64,000 nucleotides of DNA from an uncultured Chitinophagaceae bacterium (GCA_937981995.1 CALJNC010000036.1:1-64000); one strand, 5' to 3'; numbered from the stretch's first letter, positions 1-9,505 are shown. Made by a program: numbers and translations. The notes: generated by a model from the sequence alone, not told the origin.

Positions 1-963
1 GCATTGGGTACTCATATTCTATTAGCTCGTGTACCGGTAACGACATTTTTTCAGATGTTATTTAACTCAGGAACCAAGCTATTAAAGAAAACGAGCAACA
101 GTTATGAGCTAAGAATTAAAGGGGTGGCAAATTTCCTCTCTATTTTAAATCTTAAAAAAATAATGCTGGACATCCCTGATGGAAGTGATGTAAAAATTAA
201 TGTAAGCAACTCAAGAATATTAGATCTTACAGTCTTAGAATATTTATACGACTTTAAAAAAGAACATGCTCGCTCCGGGGGTAAAGTACGCATCACGGGT
301 ATGGAACATCATATAGCTTCTGCAAAACATAAGTTTGCCATGAAGAGCTTAATTGCTGAAGCACCGGTAAAACTATCACCACGTCAGCAGCGAATTAAAA
401 AGTTAGCTACTAAAAATAATTGGGTTTATCGTCAAGAAGTGGAATGGGATACGTCCTCATTACAAGATTTTGACTTCTTTGAGTCTAGACCGTTGGAGTA
501 TAAGGAAAATGCAATTTCTGGCACTTTCCCTGATTGTCATAATGAACATTGGGAGATCAGTGATATAACCTTTGACGAGGGTGCTATGAGTGCGAAGGAA
601 GTCTTCCATACTACAGCAGAGGTTATTCATTTAGATAAGGAAATTCCAAAATTTGTGTTGGAACAAGAAGGATTCATGGATAAAATATTCGAACGCGTCA
701 TGGCTTTCCGTGGTCAGAAAGATATTAACTTCCCGAGCTCACCAGAGTTCTCTAGACGCTTTTTAGTTCGCGGAGAAAGCCAAACAGAATTAAATGATTT
801 CTTTAATGAAGAACTCATGAATTTTTTACTTTCTAAAGAAGTATATCATATTGAAAGTAACGGAAACAGTTTACTTATCTTCCGTTCGCTTCGTGTGGCC
901 CGTACAGAAGACATTGAACAAATGATTAGATTCTCTGAAGACTTTGTGAAGTTGATTGGGTAA
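1..963 (+). CDS. SulP-family anion transporter, C-terminal part (STAS-like region plus extra C-terminal domain); 5' end outside window
   Basis: Frame open to the window edge; STAS-like segment 'LKKIMLDIPDGSDVKINVSNSRILDLTVLEYLYDFKKEHARSGGKVRITG', then a ~190 aa extension. Confidence 0.7.
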   Translation, partial: ALGTHILLARVPVTTFFQMLFNSGTKLLKKTSNSYELRIKGVANFLSILNLKKIMLDIPDGSDVKINVSNSRILDLTVLEYLYDFKKEHARSGGKVRITGMEHHIASAKHKFAMKSLIAEAPVKLSPRQQRIKKLATKNNWVYRQEVEWDTSSLQDFDFFESRPLEYKENAISGTFPDCHNEHWEISDITFDEGAMSAKEVFHTTAEVIHLDKEIPKFVLEQEGFMDKIFERVMAFRGQKDINFPSSPEFSRRFLVRGESQTELNDFFNEELMNFLLSKEVYHIESNGNSLLIFRSLRVARTEDIEQMIRFSEDFVKLIG

Positions 964-1738
964 ATTGCAAATAGATCATTCTAGTTTGAAACTAAACCAC
1001 ATATACAAAAGCTCCTGTGCAAAAGGATTAAAGAAACTCCCAGATGAATCTGTAGATTTAATATTTACTGATCCGCCTTATTATCAATACCGTGCGCAAA
1101 ACGTAAAGGGATTAAAAAACCATAAGGATGTTGTTACAGAATTTGAGTTCGATGGTTTTAATTCTGAAGAAGAGTATTTACAATTTTTAGAAGATGTACT
1201 CACTGAATGCTATCGTGTGTGCAAAGAAGGTGGCAGTGGTTACCTCTGGTGTGGTGATGATTTTGTTTCTTATATCAATCGGATTGTAGAGAAGGTAGGC
1301 TTCAAGTTTCGCAAAGTGATTCATTGGCACAAAACCAATCCTTTTCCGGCTATTCATACCCGTAAAATGTATGCCAACAGTATGGAAATGATGGTACACT
1401 TTTCAAAAGGCTCTCCCAAAACCTGGAATCACAAACCGGTGAATGAAATGCATAATTTTATTCAAACACCAATTTGTATGGGTAAAGAACGCAAAAAGCA
1501 TAAAACCCAGAAGCCGCTCAAAGTTTGTATCCCTTATATTGAAATTAGTAGCAATGAAGGCGATATTGTCTTGGACCCATTCATGGGCAGCGGCACTACG
1601 GCTATAGCTTGTTTAAAAACGAATCGTAAGTATATAGGGTATGAAATCAACCCGGAGTATCATGCCATTATTAAAGAGCGAATTTATGAGTTAGACAACC
1701 CTGCACCGCCTAAGAAACGAGCTAAGCCTAAAGTTTAA
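956..1738 (+). CDS. DNA methyltransferase, beta-class N6-adenine/N4-cytosine type
   Basis: Motif IV 'DLIFTDPPYYQ' near the N-terminus and motif I 'VLDPFMGSGTTAIACLKTNRKYIGYEI' near the C-terminus; likely TTG start overlapping the upstream gene by 8 nt. Confidence 0.9.
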   Translation: MGKLQIDHSSLKLNHIYKSSCAKGLKKLPDESVDLIFTDPPYYQYRAQNVKGLKNHKDVVTEFEFDGFNSEEEYLQFLEDVLTECYRVCKEGGSGYLWCGDDFVSYINRIVEKVGFKFRKVIHWHKTNPFPAIHTRKMYANSMEMMVHFSKGSPKTWNHKPVNEMHNFIQTPICMGKERKKHKTQKPLKVCIPYIEISSNEGDIVLDPFMGSGTTAIACLKTNRKYIGYEINPEYHAIIKERIYELDNPAPPKKRAKPKV

Positions 1739-2321
1739 ACTCTTGTATCCTAATATTAAAATCTTGAAGCATGCTAAACGGCACTGAAACGCTAACGGTA
1801 TTCCAACTATCCTTACCCATTCTATTAAATGCTTGTGTGAGTATACAACTATAAACTTTATCGTTTAAGCGCAAGCCTACTTTCAAACTATTTGCTTCTT
1901 GTGACAATAACCTTTCAATCGCTTCTTTTTCTACTAAAGGAAAAAGATGTTTTAAGCAAAAAGCACACAATGCCTTTTTATCAATCCAAAGCATCCGTTT
2001 TGGAAAAAAATAGGCTAAACGCTCGGCATTGCTTTTATGAATCCAACCTTTGGTATGAGGATATTTACTATAAACTTCTAGCAGTAAATCATTGTAGTCA
2101 TGCTCTCTAAATTTTTCAGAAACTAAATTTGTTCTTCCATCTTCAAACGAAATACTTACGTCAATATCTTGCCGTTGCAGCGTCATATGCTCCTCCGTGC
2201 TTTGATTATAGCGTTCAATATGAGTAACTGAAAAAGGTGCTCTTTTGTAAAAAACATCCGCACCTAAAGCAGAAACCCCTTCCTGCTTTAAGCTTTTACC
2301 AAAGTGATGCTCCTCATTCAT
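1728..2321 (-). CDS. Hypothetical protein, possible PD-(D/E)XK nuclease-fold
   Basis: Segment 'QDIDVSISFEDGRTNLVSEKFREHDYNDLLLEVYSKYPHTKGW' resembles phage/host nuclease-like proteins with DxD...EK.R..DYgDlLlE; convergent with the methyltransferase, 11-nt 3' overlap. Confidence 0.5.
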   Translation of the reverse strand: MNEEHHFGKSLKQEGVSALGADVFYKRAPFSVTHIERYNQSTEEHMTLQRQDIDVSISFEDGRTNLVSEKFREHDYNDLLLEVYSKYPHTKGWIHKSNAERLAYFFPKRMLWIDKKALCAFCLKHLFPLVEKEAIERLLSQEANSLKVGLRLNDKVYSCILTQAFNRMGKDSWNTVSVSVPFSMLQDFNIRIQEFKL

Positions 2322-2327
2322 AGCATT

Positions 2328-3530
2328 TTATAACTCAATCTGATTTGCCAATAAATTATCAAACTCATCACGTTTTCTTATAAGCTGCCCTTTCCCTTTG
2401 GAAACTAAAACCTCAGCCGGTAGCAAACGTGAATTAAATCGACTTGCCATTTCAAAAGCATAAGCTCCGGCATTTCTAAAAACTAAATAATCACCTTCAT
2501 CAATTTCTGCAATTACTCGGTCCCAAGCGAAGGTGTCTGTCTCGCATAAATTACCCACTACGGTATAAATACGCTTCGTGCCTTTAGGTCTAGAAATATT
2601 TTCTATTTTATGATATGAGTCATAAAACATAGGACGAATCAAATGATTAAAACCAGAATTTACCCCGGCAAATACAGTAGCCGGCGTTTGCTTAATCACA
2701 TTCGTTTGCACAATAAAATGACCGCACTCACTTACTATAAATTTCCCCGGTTCAAACCAAATTTCTATTTCCTTACCTTTTTCTTTTTGCCATTCATCCA
2801 CCCTTACTTTCAAAGAATCTGCAAGCTCTACGACATCAGTTTCTAATTCATCATCACGGTAAGGCACTTTAAACCCACTTCCTAAATCCAAGTATTCAAT
2901 ATTTGGAAAGTGCTCTGCAGCTTCAAGCATAACCTCCAAGCCGCGCATAAATACACCTACGTCTTTAATCTCGCTACCCGTATGCATATGCAATCCTTCT
3001 ACTTTAATATTCGTAGTTTTTACTACACGTTCAATGTGGCGCATTTGGTGAATCGATATGCCAAATTTTGAATCAATATGTCCCGTTGATATTTTATAAT
3101 TCCCACCCGCCATTATGTGTGGGTTCAAACGAATCATAACCGGGTATGTATCGCCAAATTCATTACCAAACTGTTCGAGAATAGAAATATTGTCTATATT
3201 AATATGCACTCCCAATTCTTTCGCAGCTCTAATTTCATTAAAGGCAACACAATTTGGCGTAAATAAAATATGGCTTGGTTCAAAGCCTGCTTTTAAGCCT
3301 AGTTTTACTTCATTGATACTCACAGTATCTAATCCTATGCCGCTTTGGGCTACAATTTTTAAAATATTGATATTAGATAATGACTTACAAGCATAAAAAA
3401 AGCGTGCGTTCATTTTTTTAAAAGCTCCTTGCAATTTAGATACCTTTTCCTCTATTTTTTCTTTCTCATAAACATAAAGCGGTGTTCCAAATTCATTTGC
3501 TAATTCGCACAGCGTATTATCCTGTATCAT
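2328..3530 (-). CDS. lysA: Diaminopimelate decarboxylase
   Basis: Fold-type III PLP decarboxylase: 'YACKSLSN', 'HMHTGSEI', 'LDLGSGFKVPY', 'WFEPGKFIV', 'CETDTFAWDR'. Start placed at the internal ATG (3530), directly behind a TATCTTTG box. Confidence 0.92.
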   Translation of the reverse strand: MIQDNTLCELANEFGTPLYVYEKEKIEEKVSKLQGAFKKMNARFFYACKSLSNINILKIVAQSGIGLDTVSINEVKLGLKAGFEPSHILFTPNCVAFNEIRAAKELGVHINIDNISILEQFGNEFGDTYPVMIRLNPHIMAGGNYKISTGHIDSKFGISIHQMRHIERVVKTTNIKVEGLHMHTGSEIKDVGVFMRGLEVMLEAAEHFPNIEYLDLGSGFKVPYRDDELETDVVELADSLKVRVDEWQKEKGKEIEIWFEPGKFIVSECGHFIVQTNVIKQTPATVFAGVNSGFNHLIRPMFYDSYHKIENISRPKGTKRIYTVVGNLCETDTFAWDRVIAEIDEGDYLVFRNAGAYAFEMASRFNSRLLPAEVLVSKGKGQLIRKRDEFDNLLANQIEL

Positions 3531-3592
3531 GTACCAAAGATATGCATTGCTCACAATCGCAATCATATTTTAAACGCTATCTTTAATCCTAA

Positions 3593-3961
3593 ATGAAAAA
3601 TTTTTTACTCGTTTTTTTAGGTGGAGGATTAGGCAGTGGATTGCGCTACCTACTTTCTATCGTTTTTGAAGCAAAAAAAACGGGCTTCCCTACTGGAACA
3701 TTTCTAGCTAATATTTTAGGTAGCTTGCTTATAGGAATTTTACTAGCACTATTTATAAAAAATCAAGATTGGGAGCACCAATATAAGCTACTTGCGGTAG
3801 TTGGTTTTTGTGGAGGCTTTACTACCATGTCATCTTTTAGTATGGAGAATATTCAATTTTTACGAGATGGAAATTATAGCATGTTTGCGCTTTATTTGAT
3901 TCTTACCATTGCCGTTTCTCTATTATGTACCTTTCTAGGTTTTCAAATAATAAAATCCTAG
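3593..3961 (+). CDS. crcB: Fluoride channel CrcB/FluC
   Basis: 122 aa, four hydrophobic segments, 'GGGLGSGLRYLLS', 'GTFLANILGSLLIG', 'GFCGGFTTMSSFSME'. Confidence 0.95.
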   Translation: MKNFLLVFLGGGLGSGLRYLLSIVFEAKKTGFPTGTFLANILGSLLIGILLALFIKNQDWEHQYKLLAVVGFCGGFTTMSSFSMENIQFLRDGNYSMFALYLILTIAVSLLCTFLGFQIIKS

Positions 3962-3964
3962 ATG

Positions 3965-4075
3965 AAAAAAACCGTCCCAAGAGTGAGACGGTTTTATCTT
4001 GTGTAATTAAACACAACCCCTATTTATGAAAAAACTATACACTAATAAGACGCTGCTTTGAGTATATTATTACAT
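3965..4075. repeat. Copy A of a tandem ~115-bp intergenic element (terminator hairpin, short palindrome, conserved tail)
   Basis: ACCGTC...GACGGT stem followed by TTGTGTAATTAAACACAA and CCCTATTTATGAAAAAACTATACACTAATAAGACG. Confidence 0.75.
3968..3997. terminator. Rho-independent terminator, bidirectional
   Basis: A-run, ACCGTC/GACGGT stem, T-run, 3' of crcB. Confidence 0.75.
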
Positions 4076-4115
4076 AGCATATGTCACTTTATATTTTCTT
4101 TATGATATGCAGTAT

Positions 4116-4150
4116 AAAAAACCGCCACGCAGAAGCGCGGCGGTTTTTTA
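4116..4150. terminator. Rho-independent terminator, bidirectional
   Basis: AAAAAACCGCC...GGCGGTTTTTT. Confidence 0.75.
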
Positions 4151-4229
4151 TCGTGTAATTAAACACAATCCCTATTTCTGAAAAAACTATATACTTATTA
4201 GACGTCGTTCTATTGCTTTTATTACTACA
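4116..4229. repeat. Copy B of the tandem intergenic element
   Basis: ACCGCC...GGCGGT stem followed by GTGTAATTAAACACAA and CCCTATTTCTGAAAAAACTATATACTTATTAGACG; 152 bp offset from copy A. Confidence 0.75.
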
Positions 4230-4348
4230 CCCTTTCAGATTTATATTATATTTAACAGCTTGCTAATCAGCTACCTATAAAATAAGGGTTTCGTTAAATT
4301 AAAAAGAAATCTACGGCATTACATTAGATTTCAAATATCTTTGTTACA

Positions 4349-5428
4349 ATGAAATATTTAGTACTCGGAGTGATGCTTTTAGGCTTCATGGCCTCTTGTC
4401 AAAGTAAAAAAGGATTTGAAATAAACGGCACCGTAAAAAACCAAAAGGATGGGAAAATATTTTTAGTAAATCTACACACTGAAAAACAAGATACCTTAGA
4501 TATAAAAGATGGGAAGTTTACTGCTACGGGAGTGACTGAAGAGCCAACACCTTTCCTTATATACTCAGCCGATGTACTACCAGCTCAAACAATATTTTTT
4601 GCAGAGAATGGTACTACAAAAATCGAGTTTACGGCTAATGAACCTTCAACTGTAAAAATAAAAGGTTGCGCAACGCAAGATGAATACGTAGAGTTTACCG
4701 AAATGACAAAACCATTATTAGATCAATTTGACTCAGTACAAACCTTAGCCATGGCAGGCAAATTAGAACAAGCCGAAGTGCAAAAAGTTGCTATGGAAAT
4801 TCAAAAAAAATACGAAGAGGCGAATCTTACATTTGTAAAAAATAATCCAAGTAGTTATGTATCTTCTTTACTTACGTATGAGTATTTTAGGCAAAAACCT
4901 CAACTTGCATCAAAAGATAAAAAAGCGCTTTTAGACAAATTAGACCCAAAAATTCAAGAAAGCCATTTTGGAAAAAAAATGGTTGAATTAATAGGTGCCA
5001 ATGAATCAACCGCGGCCGGTAAGGAAGCCCCAAACTTTACTTTACCAGACCCAAATGATAAAAATGTGAGCCTTGCTTCATATAAAGGCAAATACGTATT
5101 AATAGATTTTTGGGCAAGCTGGTGCGGACCTTGTCGTGCTGAGAATCCTAATGTAGTAGCAGCCTACAAAAAATATAAAAACAAAAACTTTACCATCCTA
5201 GGTGTATCCTTAGATGAAAATAAAAAGCAATGGTTAGCCGCTATTAAAAAGGATAATCTTACTTGGAAACACGTTTCAGACTTAAGTGGTTGGAATAGCA
5301 GTGTGGTAAGCTTATATAATATCAAATCTATTCCTTCAAATGTATTGCTTGATCCGCAGGGTAATATAATTGCAAAAGATTTACGCGGATTAGATCTTGA
5401 AAATCAATTAAGCAATTTACTTAAATAA
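4349..5428 (+). CDS. Lipoprotein thiol:disulfide oxidoreductase (DUF4369-like N-terminus + TlpA/ResA thioredoxin domain)
   Basis: Lipobox-like 'LLGFMASC'; 'DFWASWCGPCRAENPNVVAAY' (CGPC). Confidence 0.88.
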   Translation: MKYLVLGVMLLGFMASCQSKKGFEINGTVKNQKDGKIFLVNLHTEKQDTLDIKDGKFTATGVTEEPTPFLIYSADVLPAQTIFFAENGTTKIEFTANEPSTVKIKGCATQDEYVEFTEMTKPLLDQFDSVQTLAMAGKLEQAEVQKVAMEIQKKYEEANLTFVKNNPSSYVSSLLTYEYFRQKPQLASKDKKALLDKLDPKIQESHFGKKMVELIGANESTAAGKEAPNFTLPDPNDKNVSLASYKGKYVLIDFWASWCGPCRAENPNVVAAYKKYKNKNFTILGVSLDENKKQWLAAIKKDNLTWKHVSDLSGWNSSVVSLYNIKSIPSNVLLDPQGNIIAKDLRGLDLENQLSNLLK

Positions 5429-5429
5429 T

Positions 5430-6536
5430 ATGAAAAAAACAGTTACGTTCCTACTACTTCTACTAAGCACACAAGCATGGTCACAATCCATTACTATTAA
5501 AATTGATAAGGACATTAGTGAAGCTCAAAAAAAGTCTACTAACTTGAATTATGAAAATTACTTAATTCAAAATTTGATTACTTATAAAATTGACACGCTT
5601 ACGGTTGCCAATGGAAAAATTTCTATCCCAAATAATACAAATACACTAACACCCTTTGCCATAGCTAGAGTGCAGCCGCGTCAGGCTATGATATTTTTTG
5701 TGGAGCCAAAAAACAACTTTAAACTTACTCTCTCTGAGCCATCGCTGACTATTAAGCAAGCCGCTGGTAGTAAAGCACAGGATGATTATTTACAATTTAT
5801 GGAAGTGCAAAGCAAACTTCAAAAACAATCTCAGACAGCACAGGCGGCCATGGCAAAAACAAAAAATCAGGATAGCATACGTGACCGCGTTAAATATCTT
5901 CAACTTCAGATGAATGCCGAATATGTAAGTTTTGTAAACGAGCAAAAAGATAACAATTTGGGCTCCTATATGGTATTTGATATCGCTAATAAAAATCAAA
6001 GCATTGCCGCTAAGGACTTACAAGGTGTATTTAACCAACTAAGTGAGCAAGGCAAAAAAACACATTTTGGAAAACAAGTTGGCAATCGTATTACTAGACT
6101 TACCGCTATGGACGTAGGTAGTATTTCACCTGACTTTACGCTAAGCGACGCTAAAGGGAAGAAACATACTTTAAGCAGCTTAAAAGGCAAGTATGTATTG
6201 TTAGATTTTTGGGCAAGTTGGTGCGGTCCATGTGTAAAGGAAATACCACATTTAAAAACTGCATACAAGAAATACCACGAGAAAGGTTTTGAAATAATGA
6301 GCGTTTCTATTGATCGTAAAAAAGCACAATGGTTAAAGGCAGTAGAGAAATATAAGATGCCATGGATTAGCGTAATAGACCACGCCGATAATGCTAAAAA
6401 AATTACGCAAACCTTATATTACGTACCGTCCATACCTCGTACAGTTTTACTTGATAAAACGGGTAAGGTAATTGGAAAAGATTTTAGAGGTGCTGCTTTA
6501 GAGCAACAGCTTTCTAAAATATTTGATGGCAAGTAA
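5430..6536 (+). CDS. Thiol:disulfide oxidoreductase (DUF4369-like + TlpA), tandem paralogue
   Basis: Signal peptide; 'DFWASWCGPCVKEIPHLKTAY'; same architecture as the preceding gene. Confidence 0.88.
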   Translation: MKKTVTFLLLLLSTQAWSQSITIKIDKDISEAQKKSTNLNYENYLIQNLITYKIDTLTVANGKISIPNNTNTLTPFAIARVQPRQAMIFFVEPKNNFKLTLSEPSLTIKQAAGSKAQDDYLQFMEVQSKLQKQSQTAQAAMAKTKNQDSIRDRVKYLQLQMNAEYVSFVNEQKDNNLGSYMVFDIANKNQSIAAKDLQGVFNQLSEQGKKTHFGKQVGNRITRLTAMDVGSISPDFTLSDAKGKKHTLSSLKGKYVLLDFWASWCGPCVKEIPHLKTAYKKYHEKGFEIMSVSIDRKKAQWLKAVEKYKMPWISVIDHADNAKKITQTLYYVPSIPRTVLLDKTGKVIGKDFRGAALEQQLSKIFDGK

Positions 6537-8123
6537 TTATTTAAAGGTGATAAGCATCTGCTTGTCTTTACCACTTCGCTTCACCTTGATCATTAAACGA
6601 TCGCCTTTTTTATACTTGGCTAGCTCACGCACATAATCGTTTACATCTCGTATATCATACTCCGCCATTCGTATAAGCACATCACCTGGCTTTACATTTG
6701 AAAGTTGTGCAGCACTTGATTTTTTTACGTTTCCTATTAGTAAGCCCCTTCCGTTGAAAGCATAATCTGGTATGATACCCATTGTAACTTTAAAGTTCAA
6801 TTTTTTAGTATCTGGTAGTGGTTTTGTTTTTGTAAAACTAAATGAAGGCATCTGATCCATTTGTGCTAATATCTGACCAATACTAGCCACAACTTTAGCA
6901 ATGCCTGCTCTATTAAAACTAGCATTTTTTCTTTTTGTAAAAATGTTGATTGCCGGAATTCCAACATCATAAAATGCTCTATGATTAACATTGCCTACCT
7001 CGCCCGATTTAATTTTTTGTACCAAAAAATTTCTTGTAAAAACATCCAACACTTTTTCCCATTCCGGTGAAGTACCTACACCACTTATAAAAAGTTCATT
7101 TTTTTTATTCAATGCACCTATATCATCTATGTGTATTACCGCAGACGTATTTTTTTTAGTAAGACGTAATTTTTTTATAAGATCTTTGGCTCCTTTGAGT
7201 TCATCGCTGGTTCCGGATAATCCTACTACGATATAATTATACTTTTTAGGTCGTATTTTATTAATCGCTTCAGCAACTTCTAACAAAGCAGCTAATCCAC
7301 TTATATTATTACTTACACCTTGCACTTCATCTACTCGCGCAGCAATTACAATATTTTGCGCTGTTTGATTTTGCCAAAACCCAATTGCATTATGCCCTTC
7401 GGCACGTCGCTTAATTTTAGAAAAACTATAATCTACATGAATCCACTCTTTACCTTTTCCTCCCTGTATAATGTGTTTTTTATATGCAGCATGATTTAGT
7501 ATAAATACTGGTTTTGCCAAAGGCGATTTTTTTTCTAAAAAACTACTTGTAAAATCACTGCTTTTACCATCATCATTAATAAACATTACAGCCTCCGCTC
7601 CTTTTGCAAAAGCGTCTTTAGCTGCACGATACATTTTTTCTAAGCCATTGCTGTGCTTATTATTTAGCTCAACACCTACATCAGTAAATTTTATAAACCA
7701 TAAGTTCTCAGCTTCTTCCATACCGGGTAAGGCTTGCGCATAAAATGCGCCGCTGCCACTAAATGGCGGAATAATTACGTCATGACCTACATCTAAATCC
7801 TTATTGAATATTTTGATGTAAGAATCATCACTTAGGTTATTACGTTTATTAATATCAAACCGATGAACAAAACGCCCAAGGTAAGGTTTAAAAAGTAAGG
7901 CATTAAACTCTTGTCCAAGGTAATTGGTTACTTGTGCCTCAGCGGCACTGCCTGAATATATTGGTGTTTTTGTATACTTGCGCAGGTTTTGAACGTATTG
8001 ATCCAACTTACTAGTTTCGTTTTTTGCACCAAAAATATTCTTAACCTTATCAATATTCAACTGAGCACTTGACGGATAAAATCCAACCAAAATAATAACG
8101 AGAAACAGTAAGCTTTTCTTCAA
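6537..8123 (-). CDS. M28-family peptidase homologue with C-terminal PDZ domain (active site appears degenerate)
   Basis: M28-like 'NIVIAARVDEVQGVSNNISGLAALLEVAEAI', 'VIHIDDIGAL', 'NHRAFYDVGIPAINIFT'; PDZ 'VTMGIIPDYAFNGRGLLIGNVKKSSAAQLSNVKPGDVLIRMAEYDI'. Confidence 0.8.
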   Translation of the reverse strand: MKKSLLFLVIILVGFYPSSAQLNIDKVKNIFGAKNETSKLDQYVQNLRKYTKTPIYSGSAAEAQVTNYLGQEFNALLFKPYLGRFVHRFDINKRNNLSDDSYIKIFNKDLDVGHDVIIPPFSGSGAFYAQALPGMEEAENLWFIKFTDVGVELNNKHSNGLEKMYRAAKDAFAKGAEAVMFINDDGKSSDFTSSFLEKKSPLAKPVFILNHAAYKKHIIQGGKGKEWIHVDYSFSKIKRRAEGHNAIGFWQNQTAQNIVIAARVDEVQGVSNNISGLAALLEVAEAINKIRPKKYNYIVVGLSGTSDELKGAKDLIKKLRLTKKNTSAVIHIDDIGALNKKNELFISGVGTSPEWEKVLDVFTRNFLVQKIKSGEVGNVNHRAFYDVGIPAINIFTKRKNASFNRAGIAKVVASIGQILAQMDQMPSFSFTKTKPLPDTKKLNFKVTMGIIPDYAFNGRGLLIGNVKKSSAAQLSNVKPGDVLIRMAEYDIRDVNDYVRELAKYKKGDRLMIKVKRSGKDKQMLITFK

Positions 8124-8281
8124 GACAAATAATTTATTAAGCTAACAAATATATTAATTACATTCTTTCTTATTGGTTATTTCGCTGTTAGAAATGACAT
8201 AAATTGAAGCGTACACAATAATTCTAAAAAAACCTTTGAATGAACTACTTACTACTCAATACTTAAAACTAAATTTGCCAA

Positions 8282-9376
8282 ATGAAACAAACTCCTTTTA
8301 ACGATATACACGTAGCACTTGGCGCTAAAATGGCTGAATTTGCAGGATACAATATGCCTATTTCTTATACAGGTATAAAAGATGAACATGAAGCGGTACG
8401 CAAAGGCATTGGCATGTTTGACGTAAGTCATATGGGAGAGTTTATACTTAAAGGTGAAAATGCGTTGGACTTAATTCAAAGAGTAACATCTAATGATGCT
8501 GCAAAATTGACAAAAGGCAAAGCGCAATACTCTTGTTTCCCTAATGGCGAAGGTGGCATTGTAGATGACTTACTGGTGTATTGCGTTGAGGAGAATAAAG
8601 TATATATGCTAGTAGTAAATGCAAGCAATATTGAAAAAGATTGGAACTGGGTACAAAAGCATAATACCCAAGATGTAGAAATGCACAATACTTCCGACAA
8701 AACAGCTTTACTCGCCGTACAAGGACCGAAAGCAGTACAAGCCATTCAAAAATTGACCGATCTTGACATTGTAAATTTAGATTATTACACATTTGTAAAA
8801 GGAACTTTTTGCGGAGTAGACAATGTACTAATCTCAGCAACCGGATATACTGGTAGCGGTGGCGTAGAAATTTATTTTGAAAACGAAGGAGCTGACCATG
8901 AAAAAATATGGAATGCTATTATGGAAGCTGGAGAAGAATTTGGCATCAAACCAGCAGGCCTGGCAGCTCGTGATACACTGCGTTTGGAAATGGGTTTTGC
9001 ATTATATGGCAATGATATTGACGATTCAACCAACCCTATAGAAGCAGGATTGAGTTGGATAACAAAATTTACAAAAGACTTTACTGATCGGGCACTTCTT
9101 GAAAAAGTAAAAGAAGAAAAACCAAGCCGAAGATTGGTTGGTTTTGAAATGATAGATCGAGGCATTCCACGTCAGCATTATAAAATAACTGATGCCGATG
9201 GAAACGAAATAGGTGAAGTGACTAGCGGAACGCAAAGCCCAAGCTTAAACAAAGCAATAGGTATGGGCTATATAAAACGTGAACATGCCAAGAGCGGAAC
9301 AGAAGTATTTATATCCGTAAGAGATAAAAACTTGAAAGCGGTTACGGTAAAAGTGCCTTTTTATAAAGAGGATTAA
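8282..9376 (+). CDS. gcvT: Glycine cleavage system aminomethyltransferase (T protein)
   Basis: '[11 protein letters not shown]', '[13 protein letters not shown]', '[20 protein letters not shown]', '[10 protein letters not shown]'. Confidence 0.96.
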   Translation: MKQTPFNDIHVALGAKMAEFAGYNMPISYTGIKDEHEAVRKGIGMFDVSHMGEFILKGENALDLIQRVTSNDAAKLTKGKAQYSCFPNGEGGIVDDLLVYCVEENKVYMLVVNASNIEKDWNWVQKHNTQDVEMHNTSDKTALLAVQGPKAVQAIQKLTDLDIVNLDYYTFVKGTFCGVDNVLISATGYTGSGGVEIYFENEGADHEKIWNAIMEAGEEFGIKPAGLAARDTLRLEMGFALYGNDIDDSTNPIEAGLSWITKFTKDFTDRALLEKVKEEKPSRRLVGFEMIDRGIPRQHYKITDADGNEIGEVTSGTQSPSLNKAIGMGYIKREHAKSGTEVFISVRDKNLKAVTVKVPFYKED

Positions 9377-9505
9377 TTTATTTAATTGAAAGTCGACAGA
9401 AAATAGCTTATGGCTCGCACTTTATTGCGAGCTATTTTTTTGTGCTGATAGGTTTAAAGGTAACAGCGGCAGAAAAAATTAAGCACACAAGTGAAACTTT
9501 TCACT

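Noticed and set aside
3531-3592. Fluoride riboswitch before crcB
   Set aside because: Only ~62 nt between the lysA start and crcB, and no recognisable pseudoknot/hairpin layout
8124-8281. Glycine riboswitch before gcvT
   Set aside because: Short AT-rich leader without aptamer-like stems; promoter box lies directly at the ATG
8476-9235. Several 69-99 aa minus-strand ORFs opposite gcvT
   Set aside because: Overlapping shadow ORFs of a strongly conserved gene with no independent evidence
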